Positions 1 to 6,532 are shown, counted from the stretch's first letter. The stretch is 34,431 nucleotides of DNA from Gillisia hiemivivida (GCF_007997295.1 NZ_VORY01000028.1:1-34431); one strand, 5' to 3'. The notes: generated by a model from the letters alone, not told the origin. A program made the numbers and translations.

Positions 1-77
1 GTTCTTTCTTCATTTAAAAGGGTCTGGATAATGACTCTTTCTTTATAGGTTAGTCGCCTGTGTTTTTTTACTTCCAT
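1..77 (-). CDS. Probable IS30-family transposase, N-terminal fragment cut by the window edge
   Basis: Reading leftward from an ATG at 77, an open frame runs off the window after 25 codons. The visible start has a basic run (KKHRR) followed by LTYKERVIIQTLLNE. That fits the beginning of the helix-turn-helix domain (HTH_38 type) found at the N terminus of IS30-family transposases, which recognises the element ends. Only this short piece is visible, so catalytic DDE residues cannot be checked and the family call rests on one motif. It lies about 70 bp outside the first attC-like repeat, so an insertion sequence may have entered the neighbouring cassette. A short inverted repeat upstream (ACAAATCTA at about 81-89, TAGATTTGT at about 96-104) may belong to the element end or its promoter region. 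Confidence 0.5.
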   Translation of the reverse strand, partial: MEVKKHRRLTYKERVIIQTLLNEER

Positions 78-146
78 TTTACAAATCTATTATTTTAGAT
101 TTGTTGCGTTAAGTTATTGAATGGAACAATTTTTCTCTAAATGATT

Positions 147-276
147 TACAACGGTCTCGGTTAACACAAGTTGCGGGAGTAGGGAGGCGGACTTGTCGGT
201 TTAAGTATTTTCATACTTAGGATACTAAATTACACTTTTTCGATAAAACCCGTTATTTGTGATAACCGTTGTTGCC
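147..276 (-). repeat. attC-like site 1, divergent copy
   Basis: Outer boxes are TACAAC (147-152) and GTTGCC (271-276). Unpaired spacers GGTCTC and GTT separate them from an inner stem in which GGTTAACACAAG (159-170) pairs with TTGTGATAACC (257-267). The central part is diverged from copies 2-4 but keeps the GGTC spacer and a TTGTCGG motif. By integron logic this site belongs to the cassette carrying the gene at 292-897, downstream of that gene on the minus strand. Confidence 0.75.
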
Positions 277-291
277 TACTTTAACTCTTTG

Positions 292-897
292 TCAGAATAC
301 ATTTGAATAGTAAATAATTACATCGAAACGACCACTAGTAATATCTACAACTTGTCCTTGTTGATTTACACCTTTAAAATCAAAAATACCTGATATGAAC
401 TTTTCACTTTCATTAATTTCTATTATTTCTAAAGTACCAGTAATATCCGAATTAGTTACAAAACAAGAATTAAATTCTTCACCGTTTATTTCTCGATAAA
501 TACAACTCGATGCATTTGGCAATTCTTTATCAATTGAAATGATGTAGCTTTCAGATAATTCATAAAGACGTTCTTCCAATGGTTCGTCTAGATATAGATC
601 TAAACTTATGCTAACATCTCCATTTATATTATTATTAGCGGTTATGCTCAGTTTATATTGATCATCACCCTTTCTTGAATAGCTTAATCTCAATTTAGTA
701 GTAGGTGAACAATCTATACACGATCTTCCATTTCTTGGTACAAATATTTGTCCGTTAATTTTACATCCGAAAGTTTGCGCTCCTTCAGATGTGATTTCTG
801 GCAAAACAGAATTCGTTCCGTCATCATCATCCACATTACACCCAATTATTGAAAATAATAGAGATACAAATAAGATCTTAAGGTATAGATTTTTCAT
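292..897 (-). CDS. Cassette-borne lipoprotein, DUF6252-like
   Basis: A 201-residue protein with a lipoprotein signal: Lys at position 3, a hydrophobic core, then lipobox SIIGC with Cys20 as the lipidated residue, followed by an acidic DDDD run that commonly follows exported flavobacterial lipobox cysteines. The segment around residues 40-55 (AQTFGCKINGQIFVP) resembles the start of DUF6252, a Bacteroidota family of small exported lipoproteins of unknown function. The rest looks beta-rich. Cys60 and Cys63 (CIDC) with later Cys132 and Cys144 may form disulfides. It is the only gene between attC-like sites 1 and 2, starts 35 bp from the cassette end at 933, and reads in the same direction as the recombinase. 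No biochemical role can be inferred. It may sit at the cell surface, which is a plausible place for a cassette payload. Confidence 0.75.
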   Translation of the reverse strand: MKNLYLKILFVSLLFSIIGCNVDDDDGTNSVLPEITSEGAQTFGCKINGQIFVPRNGRSCIDCSPTTKLRLSYSRKGDDQYKLSITANNNINGDVSISLDLYLDEPLEERLYELSESYIISIDKELPNASSCIYREINGEEFNSCFVTNSDITGTLEIIEINESEKFISGIFDFKGVNQQGQVVDITSGRFDVIIYYSNVF

Positions 898-932
898 AAT
901 GGTTTACTTAAATGTTTCTAAGAGTTATTGTT

Positions 933-1064
933 GGCAACGGTCTTGGTTAAGGCAAGTAGCGTGGAGTAGGGACCCGTTCTTGTCGGCTTTGTTGTTTGTT
1001 TCTTGGTCTCTAAAATAACACTTTTCACTCAATTGCCCGCTATTTGCGCTTAACCGATGTTAGC
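933..1064 (-). repeat. attC-like site 2
   Basis: Outer boxes are GGCAAC (933-938) and GTTAGC (1059-1064). Spacers are GGTCTT on one side and GAT on the other. The inner stem pairs GGTTAAGGCAAGTAGCG with CGCTATTTGCGCTTAACC and leaves one extra base unpaired, like the extrahelical bases of classical attC sites. It is about 90% identical to copies 3 and 4 by eye. The outer boxes differ between copies while the interior is conserved, as in integron attC arrays. Confidence 0.85.
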
Positions 1065-1650
1065 TAATGTTATCGTTTATTCTAAGCATTGTTTTAAACT
1101 TATCCTTCGCAATTCTAGATTCATAGTTAAATATTATTAGACATAAAATATATGGAGTAATGAGGAATACATAATTATTCCAATTCTCCTTTTCTTCTTT
1201 AAAAGTCAGACTTTCATATTTTTCTTTACTAATAAAGCCTTTTTCGAATGATTCTTGTGTTATTTTATCTAATTTATCAAGTTTTATTTTAGTATTACTA
1301 CTTTCAAATAATGGAATTAATATTAATAATCCGATAAACAACGTGATTATAATTAGAAATAAGGAAACCAACTTATGAAATTTCAGTTTTAATTTGATTA
1401 TAGAATTGTTTTTTTTTCCGTAAACTTCCCCTGATATAATTGGAATAAAAGCATTGTATCCAAACCTCAATATTCGTTTCAGTTTAAATTTATAATCCTT
1501 TACATATCCTTCAAAATCTAAAATAGAATCTCTAGATGTACTTATTCCTACCTTAGTATTCTCCTTAATATTATTTTTTATTACATTAATTATTTCGTCC
1601 CTCTCTAAAGAACTTTTTAATTCAATATTTTCAAATGGAATAAAATTCAT
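1060..1650 (-). CDS. Cassette-borne two-helix membrane protein of unknown function
   Basis: A 196-residue protein. Residues 1-90 are charged and soluble. One membrane helix lies at about 93-116 (LVSLFLIIITLFIGLLILIPL), a charged, Lys/Glu-rich stretch at about 117-157 follows, then a second helix at about 159-176 (VFLITPYILCLIIF), and a basic tail. No signal peptide, catalytic motif or known domain is recognised. The gene fills the cassette between attC-like sites 1059-1064 and 1669-1674. Its stop codon TAA lies inside the outer box GTTAGC (minus-strand GCTAAC), so the recombination site supplies the end of the gene. Base composition is very AT-rich compared with the core genes to the right. 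Confidence 0.7.
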   Translation of the reverse strand: MNFIPFENIELKSSLERDEIINVIKNNIKENTKVGISTSRDSILDFEGYVKDYKFKLKRILRFGYNAFIPIISGEVYGKKNNSIIKLKLKFHKLVSLFLIIITLFIGLLILIPLFESSNTKIKLDKLDKITQESFEKGFISKEKYESLTFKEEKENWNNYVFLITPYILCLIIFNYESRIAKDKFKTMLRINDNIS

Positions 1651-1668
1651 TTTCTAACGATAATATTT

Positions 1669-1800
1669 GCTAACGGTCTTGGTTAAGGCAAGTGGCGTGG
1701 ATTAGGGACACGTTCTTGTCGGCTTAGTTGTTTGTTTCTTGGTCTCTAAAATATAACTTTTTGTACAAATACCCGCTATTTGCGCTTAACCGATGTTGTA
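1669..1800 (-). repeat. attC-like site 3
   Basis: Outer boxes are GCTAAC (1669-1674) and GTTGTA (1795-1800), with spacers GGTCTT and GAT. The inner stem pairs GGTTAAGGCAAGTGGCG (1681-1697) with CGCTATTTGCGCTTAACC (about 1774-1791). A small internal hairpin GACA-CGTTCT-TGTC lies at about 1707-1720. The right box opens the ORF-poor cassette that ends at 2215. Confidence 0.85.
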
Positions 1801-1876
1801 CCTCGTGGCGATACTCAATTATGTTTTTTTGTTGTCACCCTTTTATATTATTTGTTCTTTTCTGAATTTGGGTTTA

Positions 1877-2015
1877 ATTTTTAACGTCAGAGTAAGAGTC
1901 AGTTTTTAATTTTTTGGTTCTTATTCATTTTTGTCATTTTTCACGTCCGAGTAAAAGTCAATCTTCAAAACTAAAATCATTCAAATTATCTTTTTTCACA
2001 TCCGAGTAAAGGTCA
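1877..2015 (-). repeat. Three degenerate ~22-bp direct repeats in the gene-poor cassette
   Basis: Units at about 1879-1902, 1937-1960 and 1992-2015 share the pattern TTTTTCACGTCCGAGTAAAA followed by GTCA. On the minus strand each could encode a (D/L)xYSDVK peptide: LYSDVKKDN, FYSDVKND and SYSDVKN. The second and third units are out of frame with, or separated by stops from, the first. This suggests a repeat-protein gene that has broken up, or duplication of a short terminal peptide segment. Confidence 0.6.
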
Positions 2016-2056
2016 GCGTACTGATCGGAAGGGAATTCATTTATCACATTTTTCAT
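1958..2056 (-). CDS. Possible 32-residue cassette micro-protein
   Basis: An ATG at 2054-2056 on the minus strand opens a 32-codon frame that ends in TGA at 1958-1960. It is acidic and contains YADLYSDVKKDNLNDFSFED near its C terminus; YSDVK is the motif repeated out of frame further downstream. It has no signal or membrane segment. It is the best coding candidate in this cassette, but it may equally be a remnant of a longer gene. Nothing beyond the open frame and the repeated motif supports translation. Confidence 0.3.
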   Translation of the reverse strand: MKNVINEFPSDQYADLYSDVKKDNLNDFSFED

Positions 2057-2209
2057 CTTTTAAAAATCTATTGTCAATAAAGTCAGAGTTGAGTGGTTTT
2101 TGTTTTTTACTAGAATCTTGAAAAAGTCAGCGCAGCAGTTGCGAGAGATTGGTTTTTATAATCAGAATTTCAGGTTTTTTTTTTAAGTTTTTCATTCTGA
2201 GCCATGAGT

Positions 2210-2341
2210 TACAACGGTCTTGGTTAAGGCAAGTGGCGTGGAGTAGGGCCACGTTCTTGTCGGCTTAGTTGTTTATTTTTTGGTCTCTAAAATAATACTT
2301 TTCACTAAAATGCCAGCTATTTGCGCTTAACCGATGTTACA
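2210..2341 (-). repeat. attC-like site 4, nearest to the recombinase
   Basis: Outer boxes are TACAAC (2210-2215) and GTTACA (2336-2341), with spacers GGTCTT and GAT. The inner stem pairs GGTTAAGGCAAGTGGCG with AGCTATTTGCGCTTAACC, and an internal GCCACGTTCTTGTC hairpin is diverged from that of copy 3. It belongs to the cassette carrying the gene at 2378-2917, whose other end (TGTAAC, 3072-3077) is next to the recombinase gene. Confidence 0.85.
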
Positions 2342-2377
2342 TAAAGTTGCGCTACCACAAAACATCTTAAGAAATCT

Positions 2378-2917
2378 CTAATTACTAATTCTCTCTTTTA
2401 TTCGATCACTGTAATTAAATAAGATCATTCCTGAGATCGAAAACCAAAAAAGTCCTCCAGTGAAATATTTAAAGTTTTCAGGTGTAATTTCAAAAATTTT
2501 AAAAAAAGCACCCATAACTGCAAACAATACAAATCCTAATTTTAAAATATCTAAGGTATTTCTGTTTGGTTTTCTATAAAAATGGAAGAAATATAATACT
2601 AGCAAGCTAGCAATTGTAATTGAGCTGATTATTTCGATTCCTTTTACTTCATAAACATTAAACTCTTTTAAAAGATTTAACCCAAGAATTATAAAAAATG
2701 TAGTTCCAATAATTTTGAGAAATTGATTGAATTTTTGATTTATAAAAGTACTATTTATGAAAACAAAAATTACAGAAATAAACAATGTTAGTTGATAAAT
2801 GTTATAAAAAGGACCGTAAACTTTTAAGTCTATTAAATCTGTTTTTAAAAGTATAAAACCGATACAACTAATTATTAATCCTAAAGGAATGCCATATTTG
2901 AATATCTTATCTTTCAT
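2378..2917 (-). CDS. Cassette-borne polytopic membrane protein of unknown function
   Basis: A 179-residue, highly hydrophobic protein with about six predicted membrane helices (roughly residues 8-24, 40-57, 67-84, 96-114, 126-143 and 151-168) and short charged loops. A basic loop FYRKPNRNT lies near residue 115 and a charged tail DRIKERISN ends the protein. No family is recognised and no catalytic motif is visible. It is the sole gene of the first cassette after the recombinase, starting 154 bp from the cassette end at 3072 and stopping 36 bp from attC-like site 4. The base composition is very AT-rich. The long leader up to 3077 could hold a promoter, but I found no clear TAnnTTTG box. Confidence 0.7.
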   Translation of the reverse strand: MKDKIFKYGIPLGLIISCIGFILLKTDLIDLKVYGPFYNIYQLTLFISVIFVFINSTFINQKFNQFLKIIGTTFFIILGLNLLKEFNVYEVKGIEIISSITIASLLVLYFFHFYRKPNRNTLDILKLGFVLFAVMGAFFKIFEITPENFKYFTGGLFWFSISGMILFNYSDRIKERISN

Positions 2918-3071
2918 TGTTTTTTATCGTTTTATAGAATTAACAATCTAGAACTTGAACTTTGAACTTAATTGTTTTTGACTAACTGTTATTATTAAAA
3001 ATTTTTACTAAAATAAACTTTCTCCATTAATATTAGATGTTTAAAGTTCTTTTCTTGTTTGCGCAATTTTT

Positions 3072-3104
3072 TGTAACGTGTTATATCGAATCGAATATAC
3101 ACCT
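3072..3104 (-). other. attI-like recombination site candidate at the 3' end of the recombinase gene
   Basis: TGTAAC at 3072-3077 is the exact complement of the outer box GTTACA at 2336-2341, and the match extends inward over 17 positions with two mismatches. It is followed by only 27 bp (with ATCGA repeats at about 3085-3095) before the recombinase stop codon at 3105. No second palindrome of the attC type is present here, which is expected for an attI site. The call is by position and complementarity only. Confidence 0.6.
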
Positions 3105-4250
3105 TTAATCGAAAATATTCCGGGATAAACGTAGGTTTTCAGTATTTTTATCAGATTCTGATAATTGCTTTAAAGCCACGTCCAACGGACTCTTGATCTT
3201 AAGTAGATCATGCTGAGTGACATGCGTATAGATCATCGTGGTTTCTGGACGGGAATGCCCCAATAATGCCTGGATATGCCTTAGATCAATCCCATTCTCC
3301 AACATATGTGTCGCATAAGAATGACGCAACGTGTGTGGAGTTACATGTTTCTTGATTTTTGCCCGGTTACATGCCAGTTTTAAAACACTTCTTACAGAAG
3401 ATGCACTATATTCATTACCATCCTTTCCCTCAACAAATAATTTCTCTGGCTTATAGCTGGTAAGATAATTATAAAGTAAAGGCACAAAAGCTTCAGCCAT
3501 CACCACATGTCTGTCTTTTCTTCCTTTTCCATTTCGCACATAGATCTGCCTGCGGTCTACATCTATATCTTGCAATTTTAAACTTAAAGCTTCCCCAATA
3601 CGCAATCCCGAAGAATAAATTAGAATCAGCAGGGTGCGATGCTTCAAATTTCGGGTAGCTCTAAAAATGTCTATCACTTCTTCCTTAGAAAGCACCACCG
3701 GCAAATATTTACTTTTATTGGGCCTATCTATATCATCCACATTCAAAGCATCCAATTTATGCAACTTTTCGAATTGCTTTAGCGCGCTAATACATTGCCT
3801 ATGCGTACTTATAGAATAACCTTGCTGTGCAATTTCCTTTTCAATAAAAAGTTCCAGATCTCTATTTTTATATTCTGAAATTGGTTTTTTCTGAAATTTT
3901 AAAAGCTTGAGGATAAAGCTGCAATAAGTACCAATGGTACTTTTACTATAGCGTTTCCCTTCCAGATAAGAACTGAATTCCTTTAAGTCCTCATCAATTC
4001 TAGGACTAATAGTATAAGATTGTAGCTCCGAATAATCGATGCTGCAGTCGAATTTCTGAAGATGACGATAGAGCTTCCCTTTGTTCTTCTGAGTGAACTC
4101 TACATAGAAGCATGAATGAGTTTGAGTCCATTTAATTATTTCTAGTTTTTTTAAATGGAATTTTAATTCAGCATTGAACTTAAATGCGATGCCAATTTGT
4201 AAGACATCCTTATGCTGTAATGGGAAAAGTCTAACCTGCTCCATAGTCAT
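3105..4250 (-). CDS. Tyrosine recombinase, IntI/Xer-like, of the cassette array
   Basis: A 381-residue site-specific recombinase. Residues ~1-85 form an extra N-terminal region typical of Bacteroidota integrases, ~86-165 are the SAM-like core-binding domain, and ~185-345 are the catalytic domain. The full catalytic set is visible: Arg217 (GLRIGE), Lys242 (GKGRKD), His306 and Arg309 (HTLRH), His332 (LLGH) and nucleophile Tyr341 (IYTHV). Several stretches match integron integrases closely: STHRQ..SAL, LPVVLSKEEV, TTMIYTHV and the post-tyrosine motif IKSPLD (IntI1 has VRSPLD). The IntI-specific helix-containing insertion between patches II and III is absent. From the family I would expect cutting and joining at short core sites. 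From context I infer that it acts on the attC-like repeats. It is co-oriented with the cassettes, so read-through could express them. A Xer-like integrase of another element is the alternative. Confidence 0.85.
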   Translation of the reverse strand: MTMEQVRLFPLQHKDVLQIGIAFKFNAELKFHLKKLEIIKWTQTHSCFYVEFTQKNKGKLYRHLQKFDCSIDYSELQSYTISPRIDEDLKEFSSYLEGKRYSKSTIGTYCSFILKLLKFQKKPISEYKNRDLELFIEKEIAQQGYSISTHRQCISALKQFEKLHKLDALNVDDIDRPNKSKYLPVVLSKEEVIDIFRATRNLKHRTLLILIYSSGLRIGEALSLKLQDIDVDRRQIYVRNGKGRKDRHVVMAEAFVPLLYNYLTSYKPEKLFVEGKDGNEYSASSVRSVLKLACNRAKIKKHVTPHTLRHSYATHMLENGIDLRHIQALLGHSRPETTMIYTHVTQHDLLKIKSPLDVALKQLSESDKNTENLRLSRNIFD

Positions 4251-4336
4251 TTATATATAGAGTTAAAATACTATAAATAAATGATTTAAAGAGGTTTATG
4301 TCGAAATGTATTACAGAATAAAAAGATTATTTTTAA

Positions 4337-6532
4337 TTACAAAACCAGCAATCCGTTTTCTTTTAAAAGCAAAATAGGTTTAGAGAACCAGAAGAGCTCA
4401 AAATCCTCCAGATCCATTTCAAAATCTTTTTTTAGATCTGAAAAAGAACGTAGCTTTTCATTTTGTGGCTGTAATAATGGCAAGTTTCTTAATAGCCAAT
4501 CGCCGGTTTCTTTTTCTAGAACAATCTGAAAGCTGTTTAGATTGCTATGAAAAGTAAATGCCAGCTGATGCCTGGTAATCCCTCGTTTCGTTTTTATTTG
4601 TTCCTTAACTATCGGCATCGCACCTAACCAAACTATTTTTGCTGAAGGCTTTACGTTGAAGTTAGGAGCCGTTTCTAAACATTTTTCAATAAAATTAGTA
4701 GTGATCTGTGTCTTCGGAATTTTAAAATCGAACCATTCCTGAAGCGAAAGTTCGAATCCGATTCCGTGCATAAAATTGAAAAGCGATTTTTTAAGTCCGA
4801 AGCTAAATTTTGAATGCTCTATTCCTGTATGATCCTTAAAATCTACATCGTTGTTTGCAAAAGTGATGTTCTTATAATTCGGAGTAATTCCATAATCTGA
4901 AGGATTTAAGCCCACCGGACTATGAGCTGTCAAGGCAAACTGATGCCAGAAACCAGATTGGATAATTCCCATTTCAAACAATTGTCTTACCATCTCCAAA
5001 CTGTCTACTGTTTCCTGAACAGTCTGTGTTGGATACCCATACATTAAGTAGGAATGCACCATGATATTGGCATCGGTAAGATTTTGGGTTACTTGTGCTA
5101 CCTGAGATACCGTAACACCTTTATCTATCAATTTCAATAACCTGTCTGATGCTACTTCAAGTCCGCCGGAAATTGCAATACACCCAGATGCCTTCAGCAG
5201 TAAGCAAAGATCTTTAGTGAAGTTCTTTTCAAACCGAATATTGGTCCACCAGGTTACCGTGAGTTTTCGCTTGATGATTTCTAAAGCCAAAGCCTTCATT
5301 AAAGCAGGTGGTGCAGCTTCATCTACAAAGTGGAATCCGTTTTCTCCAGTTTGCTCAATGAGTTGCTCCATTCTATCTACCAATATCTTGGCAGCAATAG
5401 GCTCGTAAATTTTAATATAATCCAGAGAGATATCACAAAAAGTACACTTCCCCCAATAACAGCCGTGTGCCATGGTAAGCTTGTTCCAACGGCCATCGCT
5501 CCATAAACTGTGCATAGGATTCGCAATCTCTATTACAGAGATATAATCTTCTAATAATAGATCTGAATAATCTGGAGTACCTAATGCACTTTGTTTATAA
5601 TCTGCTTTAATCGTGTCATTTTTATAAACCACTTTATCATCTTCAAGAATAAAAGTTCTTTTAAAAGTGGTTGCTTCGGAATTATTATTAGAACAAACAG
5701 CTTCAGCTAAAAGCTCAATGGGCAATTCGCCATCATCTAAGGTTATATAATCTAGAAACTCAAATACGCGGGTATCAGAAACAGATCTTAATTCGGTATT
5801 TGGAAATCCGCCACCCATCGCGATCTTGATATGGGGATAATTCTGTTTTATAAATTGACCACATCTTAAGGCACTGTAAAGGTTCCCGGGAAAAGGAACA
5901 GAGATACACACTAATTTAGGTTGTGTGATTTTTAGTTGATCATTAAGGATCTCTAGCGTAATAAGATCTATTAATGTGGTTTCTTCTTGCAGTTCCTCAT
6001 ATAATTCATCAAACGAATTGGCACTTTGCCCTAAACGTTCGGCATACCTGCTAAATCCAAAATTATCGTCGATGCATTCCACAATAAAATCTGAAAGATC
6101 CTCCAGATATAAGGTGGCTAAATGCTTCGCTTTATCTTGCATTCCCATAGATCCAAATGCCCAATCCATATCGTCTAACTGATCGAATCTGGAAGCACGA
6201 GGCAAGAAATTATCGGTGCAAATTTGTCTGGCTAAGGTATTATTCTTGCCTTGTAGAAAACGGACAACTTCATTTAAAGGCTGTAAATAAGCGTCTTTTA
6301 AAGCATAGATGCGTTCACAATTTTCAGATTGAATACTGTCATTTTGAAAAGCGATCTCAAATAATTCCCTAAAAGTGTCTTCTGAAAATAGCTCGAGGAT
6401 CACTTCAATTCCAAGATCCATTTGAAAGGCAGAAATATTTTTGGTGTTCAGAAAACCTTTAAGGTATGCCGTAGCTGGGTATGGTGTATTTAATTGAGTA
6501 AATGGTGGAGTAAGAAGTAAAAGGTCTTTCAA
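4337..6532 (-). CDS. Radical SAM protein, B12-binding-type architecture
   Basis: A 731-residue cytoplasmic protein. The N-terminal ~330 residues include a Rossmann-like segment (LVCISVPFPGN at ~207-217, KIAMGGGFPN at ~236-245) as in B12-binding radical SAM proteins, but I see no DxHxxG cobalamin motif. The radical SAM core starts at about 350. Its cluster cysteines are Cys358, Cys363 and Cys366 in GCYWGKCTFC, a CX4CX2C spacing rather than the usual CX3CX2C. VDEAAPP, SGGLEV and SYLMYGYPTQT are typical later core motifs. The family uses a [4Fe-4S] cluster to cleave SAM; the substrate is unknown. The start codon is TTG (6530-6532); the nearby ATG at 6538-6540 is out of frame. A TAnnTTTG box at 6557-6564 fits transcription just upstream. 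Confidence 0.85.
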   Translation of the reverse strand: MKDLLLLTPPFTQLNTPYPATAYLKGFLNTKNISAFQMDLGIEVILELFSEDTFRELFEIAFQNDSIQSENCERIYALKDAYLQPLNEVVRFLQGKNNTLARQICTDNFLPRASRFDQLDDMDWAFGSMGMQDKAKHLATLYLEDLSDFIVECIDDNFGFSRYAERLGQSANSFDELYEELQEETTLIDLITLEILNDQLKITQPKLVCISVPFPGNLYSALRCGQFIKQNYPHIKIAMGGGFPNTELRSVSDTRVFEFLDYITLDDGELPIELLAEAVCSNNNSEATTFKRTFILEDDKVVYKNDTIKADYKQSALGTPDYSDLLLEDYISVIEIANPMHSLWSDGRWNKLTMAHGCYWGKCTFCDISLDYIKIYEPIAAKILVDRMEQLIEQTGENGFHFVDEAAPPALMKALALEIIKRKLTVTWWTNIRFEKNFTKDLCLLLKASGCIAISGGLEVASDRLLKLIDKGVTVSQVAQVTQNLTDANIMVHSYLMYGYPTQTVQETVDSLEMVRQLFEMGIIQSGFWHQFALTAHSPVGLNPSDYGITPNYKNITFANNDVDFKDHTGIEHSKFSFGLKKSLFNFMHGIGFELSLQEWFDFKIPKTQITTNFIEKCLETAPNFNVKPSAKIVWLGAMPIVKEQIKTKRGITRHQLAFTFHSNLNSFQIVLEKETGDWLLRNLPLLQPQNEKLRSFSDLKKDFEMDLEDFELFWFSKPILLLKENGLLVL

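Larger units (their letters stand above)
1801..2209. other. Cassette without a normal-length gene
   Basis: This 409-bp interior of the cassette (ends GTTGTA at 1795 and TACAAC at 2210) has no open frame longer than about 35 codons on either strand. It is strongly AT-rich and contains degenerate direct repeats (1877-2015) and one small minus-strand frame (1958-2056). It could be a decayed gene, a cassette encoding a micro-protein or RNA, or simply non-coding. I see no tRNA-like or terminator-like structure in it. Confidence 0.6.
147..4250 (-). mobile_element. Integron-like gene-cassette array with its tyrosine recombinase
   Basis: Four imperfect palindromes of 130-132 bp (147-276, 933-1064, 1669-1800, 2210-2341) alternate with single minus-strand units, and a tyrosine recombinase gene closes the array at 3105-4250. 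Each unit has its own pair of complementary ends: GTTGCC/GGCAAC (271 and 933), GTTAGC/GCTAAC (1059 and 1669), GTTGTA/TACAAC (1795 and 2210), GTTACA/TGTAAC (2336 and 3072). Integron cassettes predict exactly this, because the R' box of the circular cassette is split to the far end on integration. Read on the minus strand, each ORF is followed by its attC, and the recombinase lies upstream of the array in the same direction. Unlike classical integrons, the presumed attI is at the 3' end of the recombinase gene. The array continues beyond the left edge. Seen: repeats, box pairs and gene order. Inferred: mobility. Confidence 0.8.

Noticed and set aside
791-1018. Plus-strand open frame of 75 codons over the first cassette end
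   Set aside because: It runs antisense through the lipoprotein start and through attC-like site 2; not a plausible gene.
147-2341. The four 130-bp repeats as simple MITEs
   Set aside because: Independent MITE insertions would carry constant ends. Here the ends vary and match the far end of the adjoining unit, which fits cassettes and not transposed palindromes.
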